A stretch of 55,760 bases of DNA from Helicobacter_J cappadocius (lineage in GTDB: Bacteria > Campylobacterota > Campylobacteria > Campylobacterales > Helicobacteraceae): NCBI RefSeq assembly GCF_030686155.1, contig NZ_JAUPEV010000012.1, positions 1-55,760 on the forward strand, read 5' to 3'. Under the pieces are notes generated by a model. That model saw only the letters and a list, made by a program, of their open reading frames with translations, did no database searches and was not told the DNA's origin. Below, piece by piece: positions 43,178 through 52,981 of the stretch (within the stretch, counting starts at the first letter, position 1; every line of letters starts with the position of its first letter). Both the position numbers and the translations under genes were made by a program.

Positions 43178-44163
43178 GTGCATTTATTATAGAAACACTG
43201 ATTAAAATCTTGGTTCTTGTTTTGGTTTTTTCATTTTTAGGTGGTTTTGCTACCTATATTGAACGTAAAATACTAGCTTTCTTTCAACGTAGACTTGGAC
43301 CTAGCTATGTTGGTCCATATGGATTGTTTCAAGTATTAGCAGATGGTATCAAGCTTTTTAGCAAAGAAGATATTATTCCAAAAGATGCCAATAAGTTAAT
43401 TTTTACACTTGCTCCAATTATTGCAATGATGTCCGCATTTGTATCAATGGCCCCTATTCCATTTTTTGGAAATTTTACTATATTTGGCTACACCGTTCAT
43501 CCAATTATTTCTGATATCAATATGGGATTGCTATTTTTTCTAGCAGCTGGTTCTGTGGGAATATACGCCCCACTACTTGGAGGGTTGGCTTCAGGAAGCA
43601 AATATTCATTGATTGGATCTGCTAGGGCAGCTATACAACTTTTGAGTTTTGAGGTTGTAAGCACAATTACAATTTTGGCTCCGCTAATGCTTATAGGTTC
43701 ATTGTCTATGGTTGAAATCAACAATTATCAATCCGATGGGATTTTGAGTTGGCTTGTATTCAAACAACCTCTAGCTTTTGTATTATTTTTAGTCGCAAGT
43801 TATGCGGAGCTAAATAGAACACCTTTTGACCTTTTAGAACATGAAGCTGAAATTGTTGCAGGGTATGCCACTGAATATAGTGGGCTTAAATGGGGAATGT
43901 TCTTTTTAGCCGAATATGCTCATCTATTCGCATTCTGTTTTGTTATTTCTATCATTTTTTTTGGTGGGTATAATCCAATATGGTTCATACCTGGCGGAAT
44001 AGCTATTATTTTAAAAGTTTGCTTTTTTGTATTTTTAGCGATGTGGGCAAGAGCTACTTTTCCTCACGTTAGACCCGATCAGCTAATGCGTATGTGCTGG
44101 AAGATAATGATGCCTTTAGCACTTTTAAATATACTCATCACAAGTATTGTGATATTGCTTTAA
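43174..44163 (+). CDS. nuoH: NADH-quinone oxidoreductase subunit H
   Basis: A 329-aa eight-helix membrane subunit joining the arm to the pump: FATYIERKILAFFQRRLGP, LADGIKLFSKED, ELNRTPFDLLEHEAEIVAGYATEYSG and RATFPHVRPDQLMRMCWK. ATG 43174 lies 6 nt after AAAGGA; the ATG two codons earlier is too close to that site. It overlaps the nuoG2 stop. Confidence 0.96.
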   Translation: MSAFIIETLIKILVLVLVFSFLGGFATYIERKILAFFQRRLGPSYVGPYGLFQVLADGIKLFSKEDIIPKDANKLIFTLAPIIAMMSAFVSMAPIPFFGNFTIFGYTVHPIISDINMGLLFFLAAGSVGIYAPLLGGLASGSKYSLIGSARAAIQLLSFEVVSTITILAPLMLIGSLSMVEINNYQSDGILSWLVFKQPLAFVLFLVASYAELNRTPFDLLEHEAEIVAGYATEYSGLKWGMFFLAEYAHLFAFCFVISIIFFGGYNPIWFIPGGIAIILKVCFFVFLAMWARATFPHVRPDQLMRMCWKIMMPLALLNILITSIVILL

Positions 44164-44173
44164 GGAGAACATT

Positions 44174-44758
44174 ATGCAAAAACAAGACTATAAATGGATA
44201 CAGAGTACTCCTGAACTCAATTCATCTTCTCAAAAATTCGTTCATTCACTAAAAGCGACCTGTGGAATGGATTTGTTTAAGGGATTGGCTCTTACACTCA
44301 AAGAATTTTTTAGCAAAAAAGTGACCGTACAATATCCTATTGAAATATTACCACTAAGCCCTAGATATAGAGCTGTACATAATCTACAACGTTTATTAGA
44401 ATCAGGAGAAGAAAGGTGCATTGGATGTGGTTTATGTGAAAAGATATGCACAAGCAACTGCATTAGAATTATCACTCACAAAGGCGAAGACGGTAGAAAA
44501 AAAATTGACGACTACACTATCAATTTAGGTCGATGTATTTATTGCGGATTATGTGCTGAAGTATGCCCTGAACTTGCTATTGTTATGGGGGAACGCTTTG
44601 AAAATGTGAGTGAACAAAGAGCGCATTTTGGAATCAAAGAGGATTTTCTCAAAGATAAGGAAAGTGCAAAAAATCACACACAAGAAGAATTTCAGGGCTT
44701 TGGATCTCCTAGTGTAGATGCTGATAAAAAAATCAAAAAAACCCCTCTGGATTATTAG
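44174..44758 (+). CDS. nuoI: NADH-quinone oxidoreductase subunit I
   Basis: A 194-aa ferredoxin-like subunit with two [4Fe-4S] motifs (CIGCGLCEKICTSNC and CIYCGLCAEVCPE; clusters N6a/N6b). A polar tail of ~45 residues follows. AGGAG lies before the ATG. Confidence 0.96.
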   Translation: MQKQDYKWIQSTPELNSSSQKFVHSLKATCGMDLFKGLALTLKEFFSKKVTVQYPIEILPLSPRYRAVHNLQRLLESGEERCIGCGLCEKICTSNCIRIITHKGEDGRKKIDDYTINLGRCIYCGLCAEVCPELAIVMGERFENVSEQRAHFGIKEDFLKDKESAKNHTQEEFQGFGSPSVDADKKIKKTPLDY

Positions 44759-44766
44759 GAGATATC

Positions 44767-45351
44767 ATGTTTGAAATCATAGCTTTTTATTTTTTTTCAG
44801 CCCTTACTTTGGCGATGTTTTTGATCGTTATTACGACCAAAAATGTCTTATATGCACTCACGGCACTCGCAAGTGGAATGATTTTTATTTCAGCTTTTTT
44901 CTTTTTGCTTGGAGCAGATTTCTTGGGAGTTGTTCAAATTACCGTATATACAGGTGCTGTAATTGTTATGTATGCATTTGGTATGATGTTTTTTGATAGT
45001 TCAAAAGATGTCATAGAAATCCACAAACACCAAAAAACACTTTGTATTCTAAGTTTTGGTACAGCTATTATTTTAACTTTGATTTTTGGTGCTCCTATTA
45101 TTTCAGAAAACTTAAATAATGTCGCAACAGATCCCACACTTGCTATCACATCAAAACTAAGCAATATAGAATTTGTAGGGTATGTTTTATTCACTAGATA
45201 TCTCATACCATTTGAAGTGGCTGCAGTTATGCTTTTGGTAGCTATGATTGGAGGTGTGGCAACTGGAATACGAAAGGTTCATTTTCCAGATACTTATACA
45301 AAGGATACTGAAAATATCAATCCCTTAACGCATACAAAGGAGAATTTATGA
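44767..45351 (+). CDS. nuoJ: NADH-quinone oxidoreductase subunit J
   Basis: A 194-aa membrane subunit with five helices; GADFLGVVQITVYTGAVIVMYAFGMM is the conserved third helix with its pi-bulge region. AGGAG lies before the ATG; the stop overlaps nuoK by 4 nt. Confidence 0.95.
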   Translation: MFEIIAFYFFSALTLAMFLIVITTKNVLYALTALASGMIFISAFFFLLGADFLGVVQITVYTGAVIVMYAFGMMFFDSSKDVIEIHKHQKTLCILSFGTAIILTLIFGAPIISENLNNVATDPTLAITSKLSNIEFVGYVLFTRYLIPFEVAAVMLLVAMIGGVATGIRKVHFPDTYTKDTENINPLTHTKENL

Positions 45352-45650
45352 TAAGTCTTGGACATTATTTAATCCTTTCTGGACTGATTTTTTGCATAGG
45401 TCTAGCGGGGGTTCTAAGGCGTAAAAATATTTTGATGCTGTTTTTTTCTACAGAGATTATGCTTAATGCAATCAATATAGGATTTGTAGCTATTGGTAAT
45501 TTTATGGGCGATATCAATGGTCAAATGTTTGCCATTTTTATTATAGCAATCGCAGCAAGTGAAGTGGCAATCGGACTTGGTTTAGTGATTATGTGGTTTA
45601 AAAAATACAAAACCCTTGATATTGATAACCTCAATATTATGAAAGGTTGA
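45348..45650 (+). CDS. nuoK: NADH-quinone oxidoreductase subunit K
   Basis: A 100-aa three-helix subunit. The helix glutamate lies in LMLFFSTEIMLNAINIGF, and the second in IIAIAASEVAIGLGLVI, both typical of proton transfer in NuoK. Confidence 0.96.
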   Translation: MISLGHYLILSGLIFCIGLAGVLRRKNILMLFFSTEIMLNAINIGFVAIGNFMGDINGQMFAIFIIAIAASEVAIGLGLVIMWFKKYKTLDIDNLNIMKG

Positions 45651-45653
45651 AAA

Positions 45654-47531
45654 ATGAGTTTTCTATCTGATTTTGATTATATTTTGCTATTATCTTTAGT
45701 TATATTCTCACCTCTTCTAGGGGCTGTTTATGGAGCATTTTGGGGAAATCGACAAAAATCTTTGCAAGTTGGAATATTTAACTCGTTTTTGATTTTTATT
45801 TCTTTTATTTCTTCGGTGATATTGTTTATAAGTGCAGCCAATGGGGTTAAGATTGAATTCCAATTAATGGATTGGATGGTGCTTGGAGACTTTAGATCGC
45901 ATTTTTCTTTTGGACTTGACTCCATTAGTGCAACAATGATTTTAATTGTGAGTTTGGTTTCATTTTTGGTGCATGTCTATTCTATCGGTTATATGTCAGA
46001 TGATAAAGGCTTTAACAGATATTTTAGCTACCTTAGTGGATTTGTATTTTCAATGATGATCTTGGTGATGAGCGATAATTTCTTGGGGTTATTTATAGGC
46101 TGGGAAGGAGTCGGGCTTTGTTCTTATCTTCTTATTGGTTTTTGGTATAAACGCGAGAGTGCAAACAATGCATCTATTGAAGCATTTGTAATGAACCGTA
46201 TTGCCGATCTTGGAATGCTTCTTGGGATTATGATGATTTATTGGATGTTTGGTACGCTCAAATATAGTGAAGTGTTCTCTATGCTTCAAAATGCGAATTT
46301 TTCAAATACTTCCATAACAATTGCAGGATTATTGCTCTTTATTGGGGCTATGGGAAAATCTGCACAATTCCCTTTGCATACTTGGTTAGCAAATGCAATG
46401 GAAGGTCCTACACCTGTCTCTGCACTCATTCATGCTGCAACAATGGTTACAGCGGGTGTTTATCTAATCATTCGAGCTCATCCACTCTATGATCTTATCC
46501 CACAAGTAGGATATTTTATAGCCTGTTTAGGGGCTTTTGTGGCAATATTTGGAGCAAGTATGGCATTGGTTAATAAAGATCTCAAAAGAATCATCGCTTA
46601 CTCCACTCTCTCTCAGCTTGGATATATGTTTGTTGCAGCGGGGTTAGGAGTGTATTGGGTAGCATTGTTTCATCTATTCACTCATGCTTTTTTTAAATCA
46701 CTTTTATTTTTAGGTGCAGGAAATGTAATGCATGCTATGGAAGATAAGCTTGATATTACAAAAATGGGAGGGCTTTTCAAACCTCTAAAAATTACGGCTG
46801 TTTTTATGACTATTGCCTCTGTTGCACTTTGTGGAATATATCCTTTTGCTGGATTTTTCTCAAAAGATAAGATATTAGAAATTTCTTTTGGTTCAGGGCA
46901 TCACATTTTATGGCTCATTTTACTTATAGCAGCAGTATTTACAGCATTTTATAGTTTTAGATTGCTAATGCTCGTGTTCTTTGCTCCAAAAGTTCATGAT
47001 ATTCATCATCCTCACGAAGCAAAATCTTTTATGCTTTGGAGTATGTTTCCTTTAGTGATTTTGGCCATCATAGCAGGACTTTTTGAAGAAGGTTTTTCTT
47101 ATTTTATAAGCCAATCTATACCTAATGCAAAAGATTTTCAAACTCCCGTGTTATTGCTTATTGCTATAACTACAGCACTAAGTGTTATCTCTGCAATTTA
47201 TGCAATATTGCGTTATAGAAATGGCTATAAATCTCCCGCAAACGAAAAAGAAAGAAATTTTTTGCACAAACTATTACTGAATCAATATTATATACCACAG
47301 TTATACAAAAAGATTTTTATCCGTCCTTATGCTAGAATTGCTGATTTTTTGTGGCAAAAAATCGAAATCAAAATCATCGATGCAATCGTTGATAGCATAG
47401 GAAAAATGCTAATGTCTTTAAGCAGAACATTGCAATACCTTCAAACCGGAAATCTAACTCAATCCTTACGATTGATGAGTTTTGGAGTATTTATTATGCT
47501 TGTTTTTGCTATTATCGGATTTTGGAGGTAA
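45654..47531 (+). CDS. nuoL: NADH-quinone oxidoreductase subunit L
   Basis: A 625-aa antiporter-like subunit with the distal lateral helix. Motifs: LFIGWEGVGLCSYLLIGFWY (pump glutamate), AMGKSAQFPLHTWLANAMEGPTPVSALIHAATMV, and the lysine in KRIIAYSTLSQLGYM. Full length; 3 nt separate it from nuoK and nuoM. Confidence 0.97.
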   Translation: MSFLSDFDYILLLSLVIFSPLLGAVYGAFWGNRQKSLQVGIFNSFLIFISFISSVILFISAANGVKIEFQLMDWMVLGDFRSHFSFGLDSISATMILIVSLVSFLVHVYSIGYMSDDKGFNRYFSYLSGFVFSMMILVMSDNFLGLFIGWEGVGLCSYLLIGFWYKRESANNASIEAFVMNRIADLGMLLGIMMIYWMFGTLKYSEVFSMLQNANFSNTSITIAGLLLFIGAMGKSAQFPLHTWLANAMEGPTPVSALIHAATMVTAGVYLIIRAHPLYDLIPQVGYFIACLGAFVAIFGASMALVNKDLKRIIAYSTLSQLGYMFVAAGLGVYWVALFHLFTHAFFKSLLFLGAGNVMHAMEDKLDITKMGGLFKPLKITAVFMTIASVALCGIYPFAGFFSKDKILEISFGSGHHILWLILLIAAVFTAFYSFRLLMLVFFAPKVHDIHHPHEAKSFMLWSMFPLVILAIIAGLFEEGFSYFISQSIPNAKDFQTPVLLLIAITTALSVISAIYAILRYRNGYKSPANEKERNFLHKLLLNQYYIPQLYKKIFIRPYARIADFLWQKIEIKIIDAIVDSIGKMLMSLSRTLQYLQTGNLTQSLRLMSFGVFIMLVFAIIGFWR

Positions 47532-47534
47532 ATT

Positions 47535-49097
47535 ATGGAATATCTATTAACAATTATTATTTTCTTTCCAGCTCTAGCCTCTGTTTTTGTCTTTATTATG
47601 GATAATAATGTAGCCAAACCCTATGGAATTACTATTGGTCTCATCGAACTCATTTTGACCATTGGTCTATGGATGGGGTTTGATTATACTAATCCAAATA
47701 TGCAATTTGAAAATATTTTTGCTCTAATACCTCAATATGGGATTAATTACCACGTTGGTGTTGATGGGATTTCATTGTTTTTATTAGTTCTCAATAGTTT
47801 TATCATGTTTTTAGCCACTATTTATGTAAATCAAAAAAAGGATAAAAATCATTTAGTTGTATGTTTATTACTCTTAGAAAGTATCTTAATGGGAGTATTT
47901 TCATCTTTAAATATGATTTTGTTCTACATATTTTGGGAGATATCCCTTATTCCTATTTTATATATGATAGGAGCTTGGGGAACTGGTCAGAAAATATATG
48001 CGGCTTTAAAATTTTTCCTATACACATTTGCAGCTTCTTTGATTATGTTTGTAGGTATTTTATTTTTCGGTTATCTCTATTTTATCTCCATGGGTAAATG
48101 GAGTTTTGATGTTATGGATTGGTATGCTCTTGCGTTGCCATTTGATATTCAGGTCTGGTTATTTCTAGCATTTTTTATATCTGTAGCAGTCAAAATTCCT
48201 ATTTTTCCATTCCATACTTGGTTGCCTCACGCCTATGGAGATGCTCCTACACTAGGATCAGTAGCACTAGCAGCAGTTTTGTTGAAAATGGGAACTTATG
48301 CCTTAGTTCGCTTTTCTCTACCTCTATTTCCGGATGCGAGTTTTGCCCTGATGGTTCCTGTAGCTATCCTTGCTTTATTTATGATTATTTATGGAGGCAT
48401 GTTAGCTTTTGCTCAAACTGATATGAAGCAAGTTATTGCCTATAGTTCAATCTCTCATATGGGGGTAACCGTTATTGGTATTTTCGCTATGAATCTAGAA
48501 GGACTTGGCGGAGCTATATTTGGTATGGTAGGTCACGGTATTGTTATTGGAGCATTGTTTATGTTAATAGGTATGCTGTACTGGCGCACCCAAACTAGAA
48601 AAATATCGGATTTTGGAGGTCTTGCTTCTGTGATGCCAAATTACTCTATTGTTTTTGGTATCGCGATGATGGCAAGTGTTGGACTTCCTTTGACCGTTGG
48701 TTTTGTGGGAGAATTTTTTAGTCTTTTGGGATTTTTCAAAACACATCCTATAATAACTCTTTTTGCCGGTACAAGTATCATAATATCAGCTATCTATATG
48801 CTGAACCTATATAGGAAAATATTTTTTGGAAACAATATTAATCCGAGTAATAAGAACTTAAAAGATCTATATCCTAGAGAAATCGTTGTGATGGTTTGTT
48901 TTGTAGTGGCGATTATCTTTTTGGGAATCTACCCCAAACCCCTTCTTATTCCCATCCAAAATAGCACAGAACAACTTTTGCAAATCATGAATGATAGATC
49001 AATAAAAAATGATACAAAACAACATTTTCAAAAGGTTATCAATATGGATTTAAAACATATTTTGACAAAGTATTCGTCCAAGACAAAGGAGGCCTAA
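47535..49097 (+). CDS. nuoM: NADH-quinone oxidoreductase subunit M
   Basis: A 520-aa antiporter-like subunit: YHVGVDGISLFLLVLN, FYIFWEISLIPILYMIG (glutamate), KIPIFPFHTWLPHAYGDAPTLGSVALAAVLLKMG and KQVIAYSSISHMG. AGGAGG in its tail serves nuoN. Confidence 0.97.
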   Translation: MEYLLTIIIFFPALASVFVFIMDNNVAKPYGITIGLIELILTIGLWMGFDYTNPNMQFENIFALIPQYGINYHVGVDGISLFLLVLNSFIMFLATIYVNQKKDKNHLVVCLLLLESILMGVFSSLNMILFYIFWEISLIPILYMIGAWGTGQKIYAALKFFLYTFAASLIMFVGILFFGYLYFISMGKWSFDVMDWYALALPFDIQVWLFLAFFISVAVKIPIFPFHTWLPHAYGDAPTLGSVALAAVLLKMGTYALVRFSLPLFPDASFALMVPVAILALFMIIYGGMLAFAQTDMKQVIAYSSISHMGVTVIGIFAMNLEGLGGAIFGMVGHGIVIGALFMLIGMLYWRTQTRKISDFGGLASVMPNYSIVFGIAMMASVGLPLTVGFVGEFFSLLGFFKTHPIITLFAGTSIIISAIYMLNLYRKIFFGNNINPSNKNLKDLYPREIVVMVCFVVAIIFLGIYPKPLLIPIQNSTEQLLQIMNDRSIKNDTKQHFQKVINMDLKHILTKYSSKTKEA

Positions 49098-49098
49098 A

Positions 49099-50592
49099 AT
49101 GTTGGAAAATTTTTATATCCCATTTGCGGAACTGAAATTCCATACCATATTGCCAATGTTTATTGTTATTTTTGGAGCGGTTTGCACTTTGGCAGTAAAT
49201 GCCTTCACATTAAAATTTTCTAGGAGTCTTAATGTTGCTTTATGTATGTTGTTTATAGTTGTTGATCTTGCCTTTGTTTTGGGACTTAATAAATTTGATT
49301 TAGGATTCTTTGGAACAATGAGACTTGATGGAATAGCTATTTTAACTCAGATTATCATATTGATAGCGAGTTTGTTTTTTATTATCCTAGCTATTTCAAA
49401 ACAAAGATATGCGGAATTCCAAACCCCTGAATTTTATACACTGTATCTTTTTATGACTGCTGGTTTTCAATTTATGGTTTCAAGTGATAATTTAATCTTG
49501 ATTCTCGTAGGTCTTGAAATAGCTTCTTTATCTCTATGTGTACTGATAGCATTTAATGATGAAAATACTGGCATAGAGGCGGCTATTAAATATTTTGTAA
49601 TGGGTGTTTTAGCAAGTGCTTTTTACGCACTTGGTGCAATGTTCTTATATCTTGCAACTGGAAATATCGAAATTCATAACATCATTGCTTTTATCTATCA
49701 GGGAGACTTTAATCCTCCTTTATTGTTGATAGTTGGGTTTATCTTTATGATTGGTGCGATCGGATTTAAAATATCTTTAGTTCCTTTTCACACTTGGATG
49801 CCCGATGTTTATGAAGGAAGTAATCCCGTATTAGCAGGATATATCTCCATCGTACCAAAAATAGCAGGATTTGCCGTAGCTATTCGTTTGTTTGATGTAT
49901 TTATAAAATCTGGAATTCCTTGGATAGAACATTTACTTTATGTGTTAGTTGTAATCACTATCACTTTACCAAATATAATGGCATTTATGCAAAAAGATGT
50001 GAAACGAATGCTCTCTTTTAGTTCCATATCGCATTCTGGATTTGCCCTAGCATGTATTCTTATCAACACAACACAAAGTCAAAATGCTATGTATTTGTAT
50101 TGGTTTTTGTTTTTAATTACAAATGTGGGTTCATTTTCGATGCTATGGCTCACAAGAAACAAAGAAAAAATTTGGGATTGTCGCTATGAACATCCCTATA
50201 CTAAATTTCAGGGTTTAGTTAGATTGCATCCAATGATGGCTATTTTATTCGCAATTTTTATGTTCAGCTTAGCTGGAATCCCTCCATTTGCAGTATTTTG
50301 GGGAAAAATGTTAGCAGTAAGTGCAGCCATCAATACAGGCTATATTTGGCTCGCAATTATCATGATGCTAAACAGTGCAATAGCAGCGTATTATTACCTA
50401 AAACTCATTGTATTTATGTTTTTAAAAGAACCTATAATCAAACCTGAAAATGCAGATATTTACTTAGAGAATACAAGCTATTCAATAAAAGGTGTCATAG
50501 GCGTTGCAGCTGTTCTTTGTTGTTTATCTATTTTTATGGTGCAGTTTTTGCTTGATATTGCTTCAAAATACATTACCAATAATGTATATTAG
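49099..50592 (+). CDS. nuoN: NADH-quinone oxidoreductase subunit N
   Basis: A 497-aa antiporter-like subunit: LEIASLSLCVLIAF, KISLVPFHTWMPDVYEGSNPVLAGYISIVPKIAG and KRMLSFSSISHSGF. It closes the nuo set and is followed after 18 nt by pflA. Confidence 0.97.
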   Translation: MLENFYIPFAELKFHTILPMFIVIFGAVCTLAVNAFTLKFSRSLNVALCMLFIVVDLAFVLGLNKFDLGFFGTMRLDGIAILTQIIILIASLFFIILAISKQRYAEFQTPEFYTLYLFMTAGFQFMVSSDNLILILVGLEIASLSLCVLIAFNDENTGIEAAIKYFVMGVLASAFYALGAMFLYLATGNIEIHNIIAFIYQGDFNPPLLLIVGFIFMIGAIGFKISLVPFHTWMPDVYEGSNPVLAGYISIVPKIAGFAVAIRLFDVFIKSGIPWIEHLLYVLVVITITLPNIMAFMQKDVKRMLSFSSISHSGFALACILINTTQSQNAMYLYWFLFLITNVGSFSMLWLTRNKEKIWDCRYEHPYTKFQGLVRLHPMMAILFAIFMFSLAGIPPFAVFWGKMLAVSAAINTGYIWLAIIMMLNSAIAAYYYLKLIVFMFLKEPIIKPENADIYLENTSYSIKGVIGVAAVLCCLSIFMVQFLLDIASKYITNNVY

Positions 50593-50610
50593 CGATCTTT
50601 GGAGACCTCA

Positions 50611-52965
50611 TTGCACCCTTTTAAAATATTTCTGCTTATAGCAACAATCTCAAATAGCTTATTTTCATTTGAGATTGTTATCAATTACGGTAAGCAAAAT
50701 TCAGAAAATTTTGCTGTGCTTAATATCAAAAATGACAAACCATTTCCTTGTATACAAAAATCTGAACATAATGGAGAAAAAACGCTCATAGAATGCACTA
50801 TTGATGCGATTCCAAAAGAAGGCTTCACTCCAACAAAAACAATATTTTTCGACTTTTACTATCAAATGATTGATGGAAAATTCCATCTCTTTATAGAGCC
50901 AAAGAAAAAGGCTTATCTATTTTCAATTCCCGAAAAACTGAAAGAAAATACTCTTATTTTCAGAGAAAAACCATCTAGTTCAAAAGCCTGGCAAATCGTG
51001 GGTTATGAGAAAAAAATCCCTTTTTTGTCAGGGGAGATACCAAATGGATTAAATTTTCCAATACTAATAGAAGATGCCCAAACTCCATATATAGCAGAAC
51101 TAGATATTGATGACAAACCGCTTAAATACATGCAGGGACCAGATTTTGAGGCTTATTTAAATGCGAAATCACTTATCAAAAACAAAGACTACTACAAAGC
51201 CTTAACGGTTATTAGTAACACACTAAAAAAATATCCTGACACTATATTTAAAAAAGATCTCTACTTGTATCAAATCGTTGCCTTATCAGAAATGGATGGC
51301 AAACAACAAGAGACGATTATCGAAAATTCTTTGAATTGGATCAGGCAATATTCTAGCGATTCAGAAATACCGCAAGTTTTATATATATTGGCAAAAGCTT
51401 ATGATGAAATTCGTTATCACTCAGAGGCCAAACACTATTACAACCGAATTATTGAAGAGTATCCAAAAAATCGATATGCCCCACTCTCAAAGATGAGACT
51501 CGCACTTGATGCTATCAATGATGGAAATATTGGACTGGCTAATATTTATTTTCAACAAGCCTACACTCAAGCAAAAGACATGCAAAGTGCAAGTGCAATA
51601 GCACTGAATTGGGCAAAATTTGAAGTAGAAAAAAATAATCTCCCCAACGCAATTGAACTTGTAAATAAAATTCTAGATGTTTATCCGCAATTTTTTGACA
51701 ACAACACCAAAAAAAGCTATGAAATTGTCAAATATTTTGAAAAAAATAAAATGTACAAAATCTCTGCTAAAATCGCACAGTATATAGTCAATACAACTAC
51801 CGATAATTCTACAGCAGAAGATATTAGCTATGATCTTGGGATGATTTATGAAAAGGCGGGAGATTTTGACAATGCACATCAAGCCAATCTAGCGTATCTA
51901 AAAAAATATCCCTCAACCCAGAGATCAAAAGCTGTCAAAAGACGTGATGATGATATTTTGTTTGATATCAGTGGCAATAACGAAGAAAAACTCAAACGTT
52001 ATGAATATATTATCCAAAAATATCCCAACACAGAACAAAGTAAAAAAGCTACTGAACTGAAAGCTAAATTATTTCTTGATGAAAAGCAGTATTCAAAAGT
52101 TATACAAATGCGTAGTGAGATTGGTGAAAAATCTCCAATACTAAATGAAGCGATTAATAGTCTTATAAAAGAATCTCTGAGTGAGAATAATTGCAAAAAT
52201 GCTAATATCTTCCTTCTACAGACCTCTAATTATAGCCTTAATGACGAAGAAAAACTAAAAGCATTTGACTGCCTATACAAAGCTTCATTAAATGAAAATG
52301 CCTCTATCATTTCAAGTGGAGAAATAAAGAATTCCAAAAATCTCAATCAAAAATTGCAATGGCTTTATCGCGATGCAAAAAACTTTTATAAATTAGGAGA
52401 TTATAAATCTTCAATTTTAAGTGCAAGAGATGCACTCTCAATAGCACAATCAACCAAAGAAACTCAATTTTACGATATAGCTTTTGTTTTATTTTCAGAT
52501 CTTGCCAACATTAAAAGCAAAGATGAAGCAATGAAAGTTTATGCTGATCTTGATAAATGGTTCAAAGACGACAAAAGAATGATAAAAGTCTATGCAAAAC
52601 TTTTACAATGGGCAATCCAAGACAAAAATGACACGACTGTTGAAATTTATGCCAAAAATCTTATCTCCTTGCAGAATAAATACAAAATCGATGAATATAC
52701 CCCTTGGGCAGAGTTTGAACTCATCAACTCTCTAGTTCAAACAAAAAAATTTTCTGAAGCAATTACACAAAGCAATACGCTTTTGACAAAAAATCTGAGC
52801 AATGAGCAAAAGCAAAAAGCACTCTACACTAAAGGTTCTATAGAAAACCTCCAAAAACTTCCTCAAGAAGCAAAAAATTCATTTGAAAAATGTATTCTTA
52901 TCAAAGACGAAAGTGCATGGAAAAAACTCTGTTCGCAAGGATTAGAGTTACTAAAAGAAAAATAA
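50611..52965 (+). CDS. pflA: Paralysed-flagella protein PflA
   Basis: A 784-aa periplasmic TPR-rich protein, in the same place after nuoN as HP1274 of H. pylori and near the length of Campylobacter PflA. A signal peptide (MHPFKIFLLIATISNSLFS) is followed by a beta-rich N-terminal part (20-180) and about 600 residues of tetratricopeptide-like helices (for example YKALTVISNTLKKYP, ILAKAYDEIRYHSEAKHYY, YPKNRYAPLSKMRLA). PflA belongs to the periplasmic scaffold (medial disk) of the Campylobacterota flagellar motor and is needed for rotation. TTG 50611 is preferred to TTG 50599 because GGAG lies 6 nt upstream. Being last but one in the nuo operon, it may be co-expressed with complex I. Confidence 0.85.
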   Translation: MHPFKIFLLIATISNSLFSFEIVINYGKQNSENFAVLNIKNDKPFPCIQKSEHNGEKTLIECTIDAIPKEGFTPTKTIFFDFYYQMIDGKFHLFIEPKKKAYLFSIPEKLKENTLIFREKPSSSKAWQIVGYEKKIPFLSGEIPNGLNFPILIEDAQTPYIAELDIDDKPLKYMQGPDFEAYLNAKSLIKNKDYYKALTVISNTLKKYPDTIFKKDLYLYQIVALSEMDGKQQETIIENSLNWIRQYSSDSEIPQVLYILAKAYDEIRYHSEAKHYYNRIIEEYPKNRYAPLSKMRLALDAINDGNIGLANIYFQQAYTQAKDMQSASAIALNWAKFEVEKNNLPNAIELVNKILDVYPQFFDNNTKKSYEIVKYFEKNKMYKISAKIAQYIVNTTTDNSTAEDISYDLGMIYEKAGDFDNAHQANLAYLKKYPSTQRSKAVKRRDDDILFDISGNNEEKLKRYEYIIQKYPNTEQSKKATELKAKLFLDEKQYSKVIQMRSEIGEKSPILNEAINSLIKESLSENNCKNANIFLLQTSNYSLNDEEKLKAFDCLYKASLNENASIISSGEIKNSKNLNQKLQWLYRDAKNFYKLGDYKSSILSARDALSIAQSTKETQFYDIAFVLFSDLANIKSKDEAMKVYADLDKWFKDDKRMIKVYAKLLQWAIQDKNDTTVEIYAKNLISLQNKYKIDEYTPWAEFELINSLVQTKKFSEAITQSNTLLTKNLSNEQKQKALYTKGSIENLQKLPQEAKNSFEKCILIKDESAWKKLCSQGLELLKEK

Positions 52966-52981
52966 TGAGGATAAAAAAATA

